A DNA stretch of 40,631 bases from JABCPE02 sp963530895 (GCA_963530895.1 CAUSFO010000006.1:1-40631), one strand, 5' to 3'; positions 24,541 to 33,952 are shown, numbered from the stretch's first letter. Notes: a model not told the origin generated them from the sequence alone. Translations and numbers: made by a program.

Positions 24541-25533
24541 CTACATACTCATAATATCCGTGATTCTGATAAGGTCTTTATCTATTTTACTCTCATCATT
24601 CTCTTTCACGGCTTTTTCTAGTGGGATAAGTTCCATTCTATCATTGTTAATTCCCACCATATACTGTGACTTCCCTTCCAGCAGGGATTCCACCGCTTTT
24701 ACACCCATTCTTGTTGCTAAAACTCGGTCATAGCAAGTAGGAGTCCCACCTCGCTGCATGTGTCCCAGCACAGAAACCCTAATATCATATTCAGGGCGTT
24801 TCTGCTCTACATATTCTTTAAGCTCAAATACCGCTTTTCCTGCTGTATTTCCCTCTGCCACCACTATAATATTGGAAGTTTTTCCTCTTCGTTTTCCCCT
24901 GTCAATATCTTCGAGCAAAACTTCTGCTGGAATATTTTTTTCTGGAATTATAATTCGCTCTGCTCCGCCACCAATTCCTGAATTTAGCGCAATAAACCCT
25001 GAGTCCCGCCCCATCACTTCCACGAAAAACATTCTATTGTGAGAACTCGCCGTATCCCTTATTTTGTCAATGGCATCCACTACGGTATTTACCGCCGTAT
25101 CGTAGCCGATAGTATGTGTAGTCCCATAGATATCATTATCTATCGTTCCAGGAATTCCCATCACAGGGAAACCAAACTCTTGACTAAAAGACAACGCTCC
25201 TGTAAAGGTTCCATCGCCGCCAATCACCACCAAAGCCTCTACTCCGTTCTTAGTCAAGTTCTTATAAGCACTTTCTCTACCTTCTTTCGTTCTAAAACCT
25301 TCCGAACGGGCTGATTTCAGGAAAGTTCCGCCTTTGTTTATAATATTACGGACACTGCGGGCATTTAGCTCTACAAAATCATCCTCTATCATTCCTTGAA
25401 AACCGCGATAAATCCCCAAAACTTCCACATCATGATAGGAACATGTACGCACCACAGCTCTGATGGCTGCATTCATCCCTGGAGCATCTCCACCAGAGGT
25501 CAGAACTGCTATTTTATTGGCTTTTTTAAGCAT
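24541..25533 (-). CDS. pfkA: 6-phosphofructokinase, ATP-dependent
   Basis: This glycolytic enzyme phosphorylates fructose 6-phosphate to fructose 1,6-bisphosphate. The 330-residue protein has the nucleotide loop TSGGDAPGMN (12-21), GGDGT at 105-109 (Gly108 is the residue expected in ATP-using rather than pyrophosphate-using enzymes) and PGTIDND at 128-134 with the catalytic base Asp132. Substrate contacts are visible as MGRDSGFIAL, and LGHMQRGGTP is the usual lGH.QRGG.P block. Length matches bacterial PfkA. It sits 4 bases after the uvrD/pcrA stop and 15 before batB, within a tight minus-strand run. Confidence 0.96.
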   Translation of the reverse strand: MLKKANKIAVLTSGGDAPGMNAAIRAVVRTCSYHDVEVLGIYRGFQGMIEDDFVELNARSVRNIINKGGTFLKSARSEGFRTKEGRESAYKNLTKNGVEALVVIGGDGTFTGALSFSQEFGFPVMGIPGTIDNDIYGTTHTIGYDTAVNTVVDAIDKIRDTASSHNRMFFVEVMGRDSGFIALNSGIGGGAERIIIPEKNIPAEVLLEDIDRGKRRGKTSNIIVVAEGNTAGKAVFELKEYVEQKRPEYDIRVSVLGHMQRGGTPTCYDRVLATRMGVKAVESLLEGKSQYMVGINNDRMELIPLEKAVKENDESKIDKDLIRITDIMSM

Positions 25534-25537
25534 TTTT

Positions 25538-27877
25538 CTAGTTTATTTTTTCCAATTTAGCAAATTTCAAAATCAAGTTTTTTTCGCCTTCTGTGGCAAA
25601 TTTTATTTTTGCTTTCACATTATTAGGGTCTGTTCCATCCAAAAATAGCACTTCTCCCACTCCGAAACGATTATGCCTTACTCTGTCCCCTACTTCTATA
25701 TCTTGGGACTGGCTGCTGTCAGGAGTATTTATTTTCGCAGATGAAACAGGCATCAAATTCCTTTTAACAGGCTGTTCTGGTAATTTTTGTTCATCGGTAG
25801 AAAGTTTTTTCTTCGGTTCTTTCTTTTGGAAAGCCCTCGGCATGCTCGGCGTATCATCAAAAATACTAGATGACAGCCCTGAACGATTGATTCTCCTGTT
25901 TTCTACCATAGGATTGATAAAATCTAAATAATCTGTATCCACCTCGCTGAGAAAACGACTCGGCTCCGAATCTGTGATTTTCCCCCACTGAAAACGCGAA
26001 ACAGCATAAGAGAAAAACGCCTGTTTTTCAGCTCTTGTGAGGGCTACATAGAACAGCCTGCGCTCCTCTTCCAGCTCCTCACGGGAGTTAGAACTCATAA
26101 AACTAGGGAACAAACCTTCTTCCAGCCCTACAATGTAGACAATAGGAAATTCCAGCCCTTTGGATAGGTGGATTGTCATCAGAGAGACTTTATCGCCTTC
26201 CTCATCATTCTCCTGTGTATCAGCTGATAAGGCTATATTTTCTAGGAAATTAGACAAACTTGGATCGCCATCTTCCAGCTGCTGCTGTTCATCTATAAAA
26301 CCCTGCATGGAGTTCATCAATTCCTGAATATTTTCCACTCGTGAGATACCTTCTGGTGTCTGGTCTTCTTTCAAAGACTTTATCAAGCCACTTTTTTTAG
26401 CCACTTCCATCGCTACTTGATAGACATTTTCTGTTTTCAGCATCACTTGGAAAGCCTTTATCATCTGCCAAAAATCATTCAGTTTAGTTAGAGCTGAATT
26501 ATTTATCCCTAAATTCGGTGCATGAAACGGCAGAGCATCCAGCACATTAGCAATAGACTGACCTATCGAGTCAGCATAAACAATGAGTTTATTCTGTGTC
26601 GTCTCTCCTATCCCACGCATCGGATAATTGATAACTCTGAGCAAAGCTTCCGAATCATTTTCATTAACCAAAAGTCTGAGATACGCCAGCAAATCCTTTA
26701 TTTCTTTTCTTTGGTAAAAAGACAGCCCGCCATACACTCGGTAAGGAATATTTTTCCTCCTCAAAGCATCTTCAAAAGCTCTGGTCTGGGAATTTGTACG
26801 ATATAGAATAGCAAAATCATTAAATTTTTTCTGATTAAAATTATGCTGTTCCCAGATATTTCCCGCCACAAAGTTCGCCTCATCTGCATCAGATAGAGAG
26901 CGGTAGACTTTTATCTTTTCTCCAACTTCATTATCACTGAATACATTTTTCTCAAACTGATTTATATTTTTGGAAATCAAATCATTAGCTGCATTTACGA
27001 TATTCTGTGTAGAGCGGTAATTCTGCTCCAATGAAACGATTTTCGCATCGGGATAATCCTTTTTAAAATTCAAAATATTCTGAATATTCGCCCCACGGAA
27101 AGAGTAGATAGACTGCGCATCATCCCCTACCACACATATATTTTCAAATTTAGAAGCTAAAGCCTTCACTATCAGATACTGAGAGTGGTTCGTATCCTGA
27201 TACTCATCCACCAGAATATACCGAAATCTATCTTGATACTTCGCTAAAACCTCTGGAAATTTCGTTAGTAACTCATTGGTTCTCAATAACAAATCATCAA
27301 AATCCATCGCTCCGTTCTTGAAACAGGTTTCTACATATTTTTGGTAAATCTGCCCCATCAGCTTCATATTAGCCCGTTCATCGGCTTCCATCAGCTCTGG
27401 ATTGTTATAATATGCTTTTACTGTAATCAGATTGTTTTTATACTGAGAAATTCTGCCCTGCACTTTCTTTGGTTTGTACAAATCTGAATCTATATTCATC
27501 TCTTTCAGAACTTTTTTCAGTACATTGAGAGAGTCTTGGGTATCATAAATCGTAAAATTAGATGGAAAACCGAGATAATGAGCCTCACTCCTCAGAAGTC
27601 GCGCAAAAACAGAGTGAAAAGTCCCCATCCAAAGGCTTTTCGCATCGCTGTTCCCTACCACCTTTGCAATACGCTCTTTCATCTCTCGCGCAGCTTTATT
27701 GGTAAAGGTAAGTGCCAGAATATTAAAAGGATCCGCTCCATTGGTTATCAGATGTGCTATACGCATTGTAAGAACACGAGTTTTCCCAGAACCCGCCCCA
27801 GCAAGCACCATCAGAGGCCCTTGCTGAGTGGTCACAGCTTCATATTGAGCATTATTTAATCCTTTTAGGTAATCCAT
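25538..27877 (-). CDS. uvrD: UvrD/PcrA-type 3'-5' DNA helicase
   Basis: This superfamily 1A helicase unwinds DNA in excision and mismatch repair and clears replication/transcription conflicts. The protein (779 residues from ATG 27877) has the full motif set: Q motif NNAQYEAV, Walker A GAGSGKT at 27-33, motif II VDEYQDTNHSQY, motif III GDDAQSIYSFRGA, motif IV LEQNYRST, motif V MTIHLSKGLEFP and motif VI RRLFYVALTRAEK. The C-terminus carries the small RNA polymerase-binding Tudor-like domain (GDRVRHNRFGVGEV). The in-frame TTG at 27886 is less likely as start; a -7 box TAAATTTG lies at 27904-27897. pfkA follows with a 4-base gap. Confidence 0.94.
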   Translation of the reverse strand: MDYLKGLNNAQYEAVTTQQGPLMVLAGAGSGKTRVLTMRIAHLITNGADPFNILALTFTNKAAREMKERIAKVVGNSDAKSLWMGTFHSVFARLLRSEAHYLGFPSNFTIYDTQDSLNVLKKVLKEMNIDSDLYKPKKVQGRISQYKNNLITVKAYYNNPELMEADERANMKLMGQIYQKYVETCFKNGAMDFDDLLLRTNELLTKFPEVLAKYQDRFRYILVDEYQDTNHSQYLIVKALASKFENICVVGDDAQSIYSFRGANIQNILNFKKDYPDAKIVSLEQNYRSTQNIVNAANDLISKNINQFEKNVFSDNEVGEKIKVYRSLSDADEANFVAGNIWEQHNFNQKKFNDFAILYRTNSQTRAFEDALRRKNIPYRVYGGLSFYQRKEIKDLLAYLRLLVNENDSEALLRVINYPMRGIGETTQNKLIVYADSIGQSIANVLDALPFHAPNLGINNSALTKLNDFWQMIKAFQVMLKTENVYQVAMEVAKKSGLIKSLKEDQTPEGISRVENIQELMNSMQGFIDEQQQLEDGDPSLSNFLENIALSADTQENDEEGDKVSLMTIHLSKGLEFPIVYIVGLEEGLFPSFMSSNSREELEEERRLFYVALTRAEKQAFFSYAVSRFQWGKITDSEPSRFLSEVDTDYLDFINPMVENRRINRSGLSSSIFDDTPSMPRAFQKKEPKKKLSTDEQKLPEQPVKRNLMPVSSAKINTPDSSQSQDIEVGDRVRHNRFGVGEVLFLDGTDPNNVKAKIKFATEGEKNLILKFAKLEKIN

Positions 27878-28035
27878 TTTGAACAAATTAAGCCCACAAA
27901 TTTAAACTATTTTTTCTTTTATTTTTCTAATTATTTTTTTAGATTATGAAAGAAAAACACTTTTTCAGAAAAAATTTTGTTAATTTTGTAACATTTCGTT
28001 ATTTTTTATACTAATAGAGTAAAATTTGAATTTTT

Positions 28036-29346
28036 ATGAGAAAAAGATTTCTATCAATCGCAATGGCAGCTTCTTTCGCAATGCTGTTTAATGCGCAGCA
28101 AATCAAGTTTGAAGAATATGATTTGCCAAACGGGTTACATGTGATTTTACACCAAGACAATTCTGCTCCTGTGGTGACCACTTCGGTAATGTACCATGTC
28201 GGTGCAAAGGATGAAGCCGCTGGAAGAACTGGTTTCGCGCACTTTTTTGAGCACCTTTTATTTGAAGGAACTAAAAACATCAAACGAGGCGAGTGGTTCA
28301 AAATAGTATCTTCTAATGGAGGTTCTAACAACGCTAACACAGACCCTGACCGTACTTATTACTATGAAACTTTCCCTTCTAACAACGAACAGCTCGGGCT
28401 TTGGATGGAAGCTGAAAGACTAAGACACCCTGTTATCAATCAGATTGGAGTAGATACTCAGAGAGAAGTAGTAAAAGAAGAAAAAAGGCTAAGAATGGAC
28501 AATCAGCCTTATGGTGGGCTTTTTAACGCTATTCTTACTACTTTGTTCAAAAAACACCCTTATAAAGGAACTGTTATCGGTTCTATGGAGGATTTAAACT
28601 CAGCAAAATTAGAAGAATTCAATGCTTTCTTTAAGAAATATTACATTCCTAACAATGCTACTTTGGTAGTCGCTGGAGACATCAAACCAGAGCAGACTAA
28701 AAAATGGATTAACGAATATTTCGGCAGCATCCCAAAAGGAACGCCTATTACTCGTAATTTCCCTAAAGAAACTCCTATTACACAAGAGTTTGAGGAAACA
28801 ATATATGATGCTAACATCCAGATTCCTGCTTATATCTTCGCTTACAGAACACCTGCCGCAAAGGAGAGAGATGCCTACATTCTAAACATGCTGGGAAGCT
28901 ACCTAAGCAAAGGTAAATCCTCTGTTCTTTATAAAAAACTAGTAGATAATGAGAAAAAAGCATTGGCTGTAGAGGCGTTCAACCTTGGATTGGTAGACCA
29001 TAGTATCTTTGCTTTCTTTGCAATTCCTATGGGAAATACTTCAAAAGATGTTTTGAAAAAAGACATCGATGCTGAAATCAAAAAACTTCAGACTGATTTA
29101 ATCTCAGAGGAAGATTATCAAAAACTTCAAAACCAAGTGGAAAACGATTTCGTAAATACTAACTCTTCTGTGGAAGGTATTGCTAACACATTAGCAGACA
29201 GCTATTTACTAAAAGGAAACACCAACTTGATTAACGAAGAAATCAACATCTATCGCTCTATTACGAGAGAAGATTTGAGAAATGCTGCTAAAAAATACCT
29301 AAACAGCAACCAAAGAGCTATCATTAACTACTTACCTAAAAAATAA
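28036..29346 (+). CDS. M16 family zinc peptidase, catalytic subunit
   Basis: The 436-residue protein has a signal peptide (LSIAMAASFAMLFNAQ) and the M16 (pitrilysin/processing-peptidase) fold. The inverted zinc motif HFFEH is at 69-73 (His69, Glu72, His73), and the third ligand is in REVVKEE with Glu149, at the expected spacing. It is M16B-sized, so it probably works as a heterodimer with the next gene product, which lacks the zinc site. Location is the periplasm. Such pairs degrade or process exported peptides. The second gene starts 7 bases after the stop, so they form an operon. Confidence 0.92.
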   Translation: MRKRFLSIAMAASFAMLFNAQQIKFEEYDLPNGLHVILHQDNSAPVVTTSVMYHVGAKDEAAGRTGFAHFFEHLLFEGTKNIKRGEWFKIVSSNGGSNNANTDPDRTYYYETFPSNNEQLGLWMEAERLRHPVINQIGVDTQREVVKEEKRLRMDNQPYGGLFNAILTTLFKKHPYKGTVIGSMEDLNSAKLEEFNAFFKKYYIPNNATLVVAGDIKPEQTKKWINEYFGSIPKGTPITRNFPKETPITQEFEETIYDANIQIPAYIFAYRTPAAKERDAYILNMLGSYLSKGKSSVLYKKLVDNEKKALAVEAFNLGLVDHSIFAFFAIPMGNTSKDVLKKDIDAEIKKLQTDLISEEDYQKLQNQVENDFVNTNSSVEGIANTLADSYLLKGNTNLINEEINIYRSITREDLRNAAKKYLNSNQRAIINYLPKK

Positions 29347-29353
29347 TTGACCA

Positions 29354-31393
29354 ATGAAGAACATTAAATATATCGCGGCCGCTTTCCTATTTTCTGGAAT
29401 GGTCTATGCACAAAATATTGACATCAATGCAATGCCTAAACCAGGCCCTACACCAGCTATCAACATTGCAAAGCCCAGCACTTTTAAACTTAAAAACGGA
29501 CTTACTGTCTTAGTAGTAGAAAACAACAAACTTCCAAGAGTAAATATCCGTCTTACTATAGACAGACCTCCTGTTTATGAAGGAAATATTGTAGGAGTTG
29601 GAGAAATCATGGCTGACCAGCTTGGCATGGGAACTACCAAACTAAGCAAAGAAGAATTCAACAAGAAAATTGATTTCTTGGGAGCATATCTTAGTTTTTC
29701 TTCAGAAGGAGCAGGAGCTAATACCCTTTCTAAATACTCTACGCAGGTTATCAGTCTGATGGCAGATGCTGTTGCTAATCCAAAGTTCTCTGCAGAAGAA
29801 GTAACTAAATCAAAAGAAAGAACCATCGAGGGATTAAAAACAAAAGAAAAAGATGCTAGTGAAATCGCTAGACGAGTTGATAATGCGCTCACTTACGGTA
29901 AAAACACGGCTCTCGGCGAATTTGTAACTGAGGAAAGCATCAATAAAATCCAGCTGAAAGATGTTCAGGATTTTTATAAAAAATACTATGCACCAGACAA
30001 TGCTTATTTGGTGATTGTAGGTGATGTAAAAACTTCCGAAATCAAAAAATTAGTAGAAAAAGAATTCGGAAAATGGAAAAAATCTGGAACTAAATTCGCT
30101 GCGGTAGAACCTACTAAAAACCTGCTTGCTACGGAAATCAACATCGTAGATGTGCCTACGGCTGTACAGTCCGTTATCCGTGTAGGAAATATCTCTACGC
30201 TCCAAATGAAAGACCCGCAATATTTCAGCGGAGTGATTGCTAACTACATCCTTGGCGGCGGTGGTGAAGCTAGATTATTCATGAATCTTCGTGAGAAAAA
30301 CGGCTATACTTACGGCGCTTATTCTCGCCTTTCTACTAGCAAATACAGCCCTAGTTTCACAGCTAATGCAAGTGTAAGAAACGAAGTAACAGACAAGGCT
30401 GTCGTAGAATTCATGAACGAATTAAAAGGGATTTCTCAAATAAAACCTGAGGAGCTAGCCAACGCAAAAGCGAAACTAAAAGGAGAGTTCATCATGTCAT
30501 TAGAAAAACCTGAAACTATCGCTAGGTTTGCTCTTAATGAAAGACTTTACAGCCTTCCTGCTGATTTTTATGCTAATTATCTGAAATCCATAGATAAAGT
30601 GACTACTGCTGATGTTTCTGCTGCTGCAAAAGCCAATATCCTTCCTAACCAAAGTAGAATTTTCGTAGCTGGAAAAGGTGCTGAAATCGCAGAAGGTTTA
30701 GAAAAGTTAGGCTATCCTGTGAAATACTTTGACAAATTTGCGAATCCTGCTTCCAAACCAGAAACAAAGAAAATAGCTGCGGGTATTACCGCTGAGTCCA
30801 TCGGACAAAAATACATCGCTGCTATCGGAGGAAAAGCAAATGTAGAGAAAATCAATTCATTACAGATGAATTCTTCTGCAACAGTACAAGGAATGACCAT
30901 AGAAACCATTACTTTAGCTGCAAAAGGAGGAAAAACATCTGTAGAGATGAGAATGATGGGACAGAGTATGCAGAAAATCGTTTTTGATGGAAAGGACGGC
31001 TACATCATGGCACAAGGACAAAAACAGCCTCTACCAGCAGAACTAAAAGAAGAGTTGGCTGCAAATAAAGAAATCTTCCCAGAACTAGCCTTCAATGCTA
31101 AAAATACGACATTAAGAGGCATTGAAAATGTGAACGGAGAAGAAGTTTATGCCATAAAAAAGGGAAATAAAACTTACTTCTACAGCGTAAAAACTGGGCT
31201 AAAAGTAGGTGAATCCCAAACACAGAAAATGCAAGGACAAGAAGTCATAGTTCCTACTTACTACTCCGATTATAAGGAGGTTTCTGGAGTGAAGCTTCCT
31301 TTCAAAATCAGCCAAAATATGGGTGGTATAGAAATGAACTCTGATGTAAAATCCTACGAAATCAATAAAGCAACGGATAAAGATTTTAAATAA
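29354..31393 (+). CDS. M16 family peptidase, non-catalytic partner with a C-terminal extension
   Basis: The 679-residue product has a signal peptide (YIAAAFLFSGMVYAQ) and an M16B-like region to about residue 460. At the place of HxxEH it reads GVGEIMADQLGMGT, so it cannot bind zinc. It keeps LREKNGYTYGAYSRL, the Arg/Tyr region by which the inactive subunit completes the active site of its partner. The last 200 residues form an extra domain (IGQKYIAAIGGKANVEKINS to the end) with regular beta strands, resembling lipoprotein-carrier (LolA/LolB-like) folds; this is a visual judgement. Seven bases separate it from the catalytic subunit gene. Confidence 0.9.
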   Translation: MKNIKYIAAAFLFSGMVYAQNIDINAMPKPGPTPAINIAKPSTFKLKNGLTVLVVENNKLPRVNIRLTIDRPPVYEGNIVGVGEIMADQLGMGTTKLSKEEFNKKIDFLGAYLSFSSEGAGANTLSKYSTQVISLMADAVANPKFSAEEVTKSKERTIEGLKTKEKDASEIARRVDNALTYGKNTALGEFVTEESINKIQLKDVQDFYKKYYAPDNAYLVIVGDVKTSEIKKLVEKEFGKWKKSGTKFAAVEPTKNLLATEINIVDVPTAVQSVIRVGNISTLQMKDPQYFSGVIANYILGGGGEARLFMNLREKNGYTYGAYSRLSTSKYSPSFTANASVRNEVTDKAVVEFMNELKGISQIKPEELANAKAKLKGEFIMSLEKPETIARFALNERLYSLPADFYANYLKSIDKVTTADVSAAAKANILPNQSRIFVAGKGAEIAEGLEKLGYPVKYFDKFANPASKPETKKIAAGITAESIGQKYIAAIGGKANVEKINSLQMNSSATVQGMTIETITLAAKGGKTSVEMRMMGQSMQKIVFDGKDGYIMAQGQKQPLPAELKEELAANKEIFPELAFNAKNTTLRGIENVNGEEVYAIKKGNKTYFYSVKTGLKVGESQTQKMQGQEVIVPTYYSDYKEVSGVKLPFKISQNMGGIEMNSDVKSYEINKATDKDFK

Positions 31394-31406
31394 TCATCCA
31401 TTAACC

Positions 31407-31445
31407 AACAGCCAGCCCTCTTTTGAAGGCTGGCTTGTTTTTTTT
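31407..31445 (+). terminator. Rho-independent terminator after the M16 operon
   Basis: The arms GCCAGCC (31411-31417) and GGCTGGC (31428-31434) pair perfectly, with flanking AACA/TTGTT adding further pairs and a long T run behind. It lies 17 bases after the stop. Confidence 0.88.
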
Positions 31446-31532
31446 ACTTAAAATAAATACTTTGATGATGTAATTTGTGAATTTAATAATGTATCTATTT
31501 ACAATTATTTATCATTAAATTTAACAATGAAT

Positions 31533-31563
31533 TTGCACAGTTCAAAAAAAAGCAATACTTTTG
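31533..31563 (+). promoter_or_regulatory. Promoter of the rpsF-rpsR-rplI operon
   Basis: TTG at 31533-31535, a 20-base spacer and TACTTTTG at 31556-31563 match the Bacteroidota consensus exactly and lie 29 bases before the rpsF ATG. Confidence 0.7.
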
Positions 31564-31592
31564 CAAACTAATTAAATAAATATTTCAACATT

Positions 31593-31934
31593 ATGAATCA
31601 TTATGAAACTGTTTTCATTTTAACTCCCGTTCTATCTGATTCTCAGGTGGAGGAAGCAGTGAGAAAATTTGAAGACCTTTTAAAGGAGCACAATTGCGAA
31701 ATTGTAGCAAAAGAAAACTGGGGACTTAGAAAATTAGCTTACCCTATCCAATTAAAGAAAAATGGATTCTACACTTTGATAGAGTTCAAAGGAGAAGGAG
31801 CAGTAGTAGCTGACCTAGAATTAGCTTTCAAGAGAGATGAAAGAGTAATCCGTTACCTTACTACTAAACTTGACAAACACGCGGTAGAATACGCTGTTAC
31901 AAGAAGAGCTAAACTAAAATCTCAAAAAGCTTAA
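31593..31934 (+). CDS. rpsF: Small ribosomal subunit protein S6
   Basis: S6 is a 30S protein that binds 16S rRNA with S18. The 113-residue product has the typical MNHYETVFILTPVLSD start (family yE...i..p), followed by ENWGLRKLAYPIQLKKNGFY (the W G.R.LAYpI.k...G.Y block) and FKRDERVIRYLTTKLDKHAV. First gene of the S6-S18-L9 operon; 28 bases separate it from rpsR. No ssb or priB intervenes, as is usual in Bacteroidota. Confidence 0.97.
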   Translation: MNHYETVFILTPVLSDSQVEEAVRKFEDLLKEHNCEIVAKENWGLRKLAYPIQLKKNGFYTLIEFKGEGAVVADLELAFKRDERVIRYLTTKLDKHAVEYAVTRRAKLKSQKA

Positions 31935-31962
31935 TTTATTAACCCTTTAAAAATTTATTCAA

Positions 31963-32265
31963 ATGGCAATAGATGAAATGGCACAACAAGCCGCAGCAGG
32001 AGGAGAATCTGAAGTAAAATTCCTTACTCCGCTGGATATCAATACTAAATCTGATAAAAAATACTGTAGATTTAGAAAATACGGAATCAAATATGTAGAT
32101 TACAAGGATACTAACTTCCTTCTACAATTCGTAAACGAACAAGGTAAAATTTTACCAAGAAGATACACAGGAACTTCTTTAAAATACCAAAGAAAAGTTT
32201 CTGCAGCTATTAAGAGAGCAAGACACCTTGCATTAATGCCTTATGTTGCTGATTTATTAAAATAA
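31963..32265 (+). CDS. rpsR: Small ribosomal subunit protein S18
   Basis: This 100-residue 30S protein forms a platform heterodimer with S6. The conserved block YCRFRKYGIKYVDYKDTNFL (family C.fc....idYkd...L), then GKILPRRYTGTS and the C-terminal RARHLALMPY (family a.k.ARq.aLlPf), identify it. The N-terminus is longer than in E. coli S18 and begins with an Ala/Gln/Gly stretch; only ATG 31963 is available in this frame. The Cys pair of zinc-type S18 is reduced to a single C in YCRF. Confidence 0.96.
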   Translation: MAIDEMAQQAAAGGESEVKFLTPLDINTKSDKKYCRFRKYGIKYVDYKDTNFLLQFVNEQGKILPRRYTGTSLKYQRKVSAAIKRARHLALMPYVADLLK

Positions 32266-32292
32266 TTCTAACGCAAAACGGACAACAACAAA

Positions 32293-32787
32293 ATGGAAAT
32301 CATTCTAAAAAAAGATGTAGAGAATTTAGGACTAGAATTCGATACAGTATCAGTAAAACCAGGTTATGCTAGAAACTTCCTTATTCCACAAGGATTAGCA
32401 GTTTTGGCTACACCTAAAAACAGAGCAGAACTTGCTGCTACATTAGAAGCAAGAAAAGAAGAAGAAGCTAAACTAATCGCTGCTGCTAAAAGCATCGTAG
32501 AACAATTGAAAAAAACTACTGTTTCTATTGCTGCTAAAGTAGGTGCTGGAGATAGATTATTCGGTTCTATCAACAATATCAACCTAGCTGAGGCTCTTGC
32601 AAACGCTGGAGTAAATGTTGATAAAAAATATATCAGAATCCCTGGTAACTCTATCAAGAGATTAGGAAAATTCTCTGCTAAAATCAGACTTCACAGAGAT
32701 GTAGAGCATGAATACGAGTTTGATGTAGTATCTGATGCTCCTGCAGCTCCTGCTAAAAAAGAAGAAGCTAAATCTGAAGAAGCTTAG
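32293..32787 (+). CDS. rplI: Large ribosomal subunit protein L9
   Basis: L9 binds 23S rRNA domain V and spans outward from the L1 stalk. The 164-residue product has the N-domain signature GLEFDTVSVKPGYARNFLIP (family lG..G..v.Vk.GYaRNfLiP...A), a long connecting helix and a C-terminal domain (AGDRLFGSINNINLAEAL, then RIPGNSIKRLGKFSAKI). It carries an extra tail of about 16 residues rich in Ala, Pro, Lys and Glu (APAAPAKKEEAKSEEA) beyond the usual 148-150 residues. Last gene of the operon; a bidirectional terminator follows 20 bases later. Confidence 0.97.
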   Translation: MEIILKKDVENLGLEFDTVSVKPGYARNFLIPQGLAVLATPKNRAELAATLEARKEEEAKLIAAAKSIVEQLKKTTVSIAAKVGAGDRLFGSINNINLAEALANAGVNVDKKYIRIPGNSIKRLGKFSAKIRLHRDVEHEYEFDVVSDAPAAPAKKEEAKSEEA

Positions 32788-32806
32788 TTTCTGACTTTGA
32801 TAAAAA

Positions 32807-32838
32807 TAAAAAACCTCTTTTTAGAAAGAGGTTTTTTT
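32807..32838. terminator. Bidirectional terminator between rplI and the delta' gene
   Basis: The arms AAAAAACCTCTTT (32808-32820) and AAAGAGGTTTTTT (32825-32837) close on TTAG. A and T runs on both sides let it work in both directions; the delta' gene stop (32837-32839) overlaps its last bases. Confidence 0.88.
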
Positions 32839-33952
32839 AATATCCTTTATGAATGTATCTTATCAGTTTTATTCCTAAATCTGTCCAAACAATTTTAGAA
32901 TTAGCATTTCTCTGAATATGTAAATCTGCCAAGTTGATTTCATCTAAAATCAGCTCTATATTTGCGCCTTGGATGTATGTAGAAAAGGCATCCCAGTTAA
33001 AATTATTTTTAGTGAGTTTCTTATAAACCAATTCATCGGCTCCATAATTTTGAATCAGAGCCAGACGAAACATCTCTAAACAATAATTCAAAAAGTCCTT
33101 TTGTTTATCTCTATTCCACTCGGATATTCCTCCTGCCCAACGAATAATCTCTCGCAAAACAACGGGCTTTTTCTTCGCCTGAAAAGCATTTCTCACCCAA
33201 GTGATGAATAACTCCTCAAAATCATCATCTACTCCACCTTTTTCGGCTATTTTTTTAGCAACATCATAGTTTCCCTGCGACTGATAGGCTATTTCTCTTG
33301 CCTGTTCTTCCGAGATTTCATAACGGCTGAGCAGTGCATTTTGGATCTCTTCGTCCTCTATTCTTGGAACTTCTATTATCTGACAACGGGACAAAATGGT
33401 CTGTAAAATATTTTCTATACTATTGGTTAATAGAAAGATTTTTGTTTTTTCTGGCGGTTCTTCCAAAAACTTCAAAAACTTATTCGCCGCTGAAGGATTC
33501 ATTTTATCTATTCCCCATACGATAAGGATTTTCGTTCCTCCTTCATAGCTTTTTAGGCTAAAAATCTTTCCCCACTCTTCCACCTCATCCACAGAGATAA
33601 GTAATTGTTTATTCGCGTCTAAAATCTCTCCCCAATCATGAATAGATGCATAAGGATTAGCCAAAATCATCTCCCGCCATTCGTGGAAAAAGTTTTTACT
33701 CAGCGAGTTATTATTTTTAGTAAAAACAGGAAAACTAAAATGCAAGTCAATATGATTAAGCGTTTCTACCTTTGGAGCAGAATGTTCATTCTCTCTTCTA
33801 AAAAGCTCCTGCACATAGGCTAAAACCAAAGGAAGCCCGCCATAGCCTTCCTCTCCTACAAATAACTGAGCGTGAGCTACTCTGTCTTTGTTGATTGAAT
33901 CTTGAAGAATTTCTATCAGTTTTTTTTGTCCTATTATTTGAGTCCAATTCAT
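32837..33952 (-). CDS. holB: DNA polymerase III delta' subunit-like clamp-loader protein
   Basis: The 371-residue product has the AAA+ clamp-loader layout of the delta' subunit. It opens with IIGQKKLIEILQDSINKDRV, AHAQLFVGEEGYGG in the Walker A position and LHFSFPVF. Later it has KILIVWGIDKMNPSAANKFL followed by KFLEEPPEKTKIFLLTNS, and ILQTILSRCQIIEVPRI with the SRC sensor motif. The Walker A is degenerate (GEEGYGG without GKT), as expected for a non-hydrolysing delta' stator, and the zinc Cys motif of other delta'/gamma proteins is not seen. Within the replisome it helps load the beta clamp. ATG 33952; a -7 box TATCTTTG lies at 33964-33957 on the minus strand. Confidence 0.9.
   Translation of the reverse strand: MNWTQIIGQKKLIEILQDSINKDRVAHAQLFVGEEGYGGLPLVLAYVQELFRRENEHSAPKVETLNHIDLHFSFPVFTKNNNSLSKNFFHEWREMILANPYASIHDWGEILDANKQLLISVDEVEEWGKIFSLKSYEGGTKILIVWGIDKMNPSAANKFLKFLEEPPEKTKIFLLTNSIENILQTILSRCQIIEVPRIEDEEIQNALLSRYEISEEQAREIAYQSQGNYDVAKKIAEKGGVDDDFEELFITWVRNAFQAKKKPVVLREIIRWAGGISEWNRDKQKDFLNYCLEMFRLALIQNYGADELVYKKLTKNNFNWDAFSTYIQGANIELILDEINLADLHIQRNANSKIVWTDLGIKLIRYIHKGY

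Noticed and set aside
31394..31592. Possible tRNA or other RNA gene in the gap before rpsF
   Set aside because: Only a terminator and a promoter are visible; no cloverleaf arms were found by eye.
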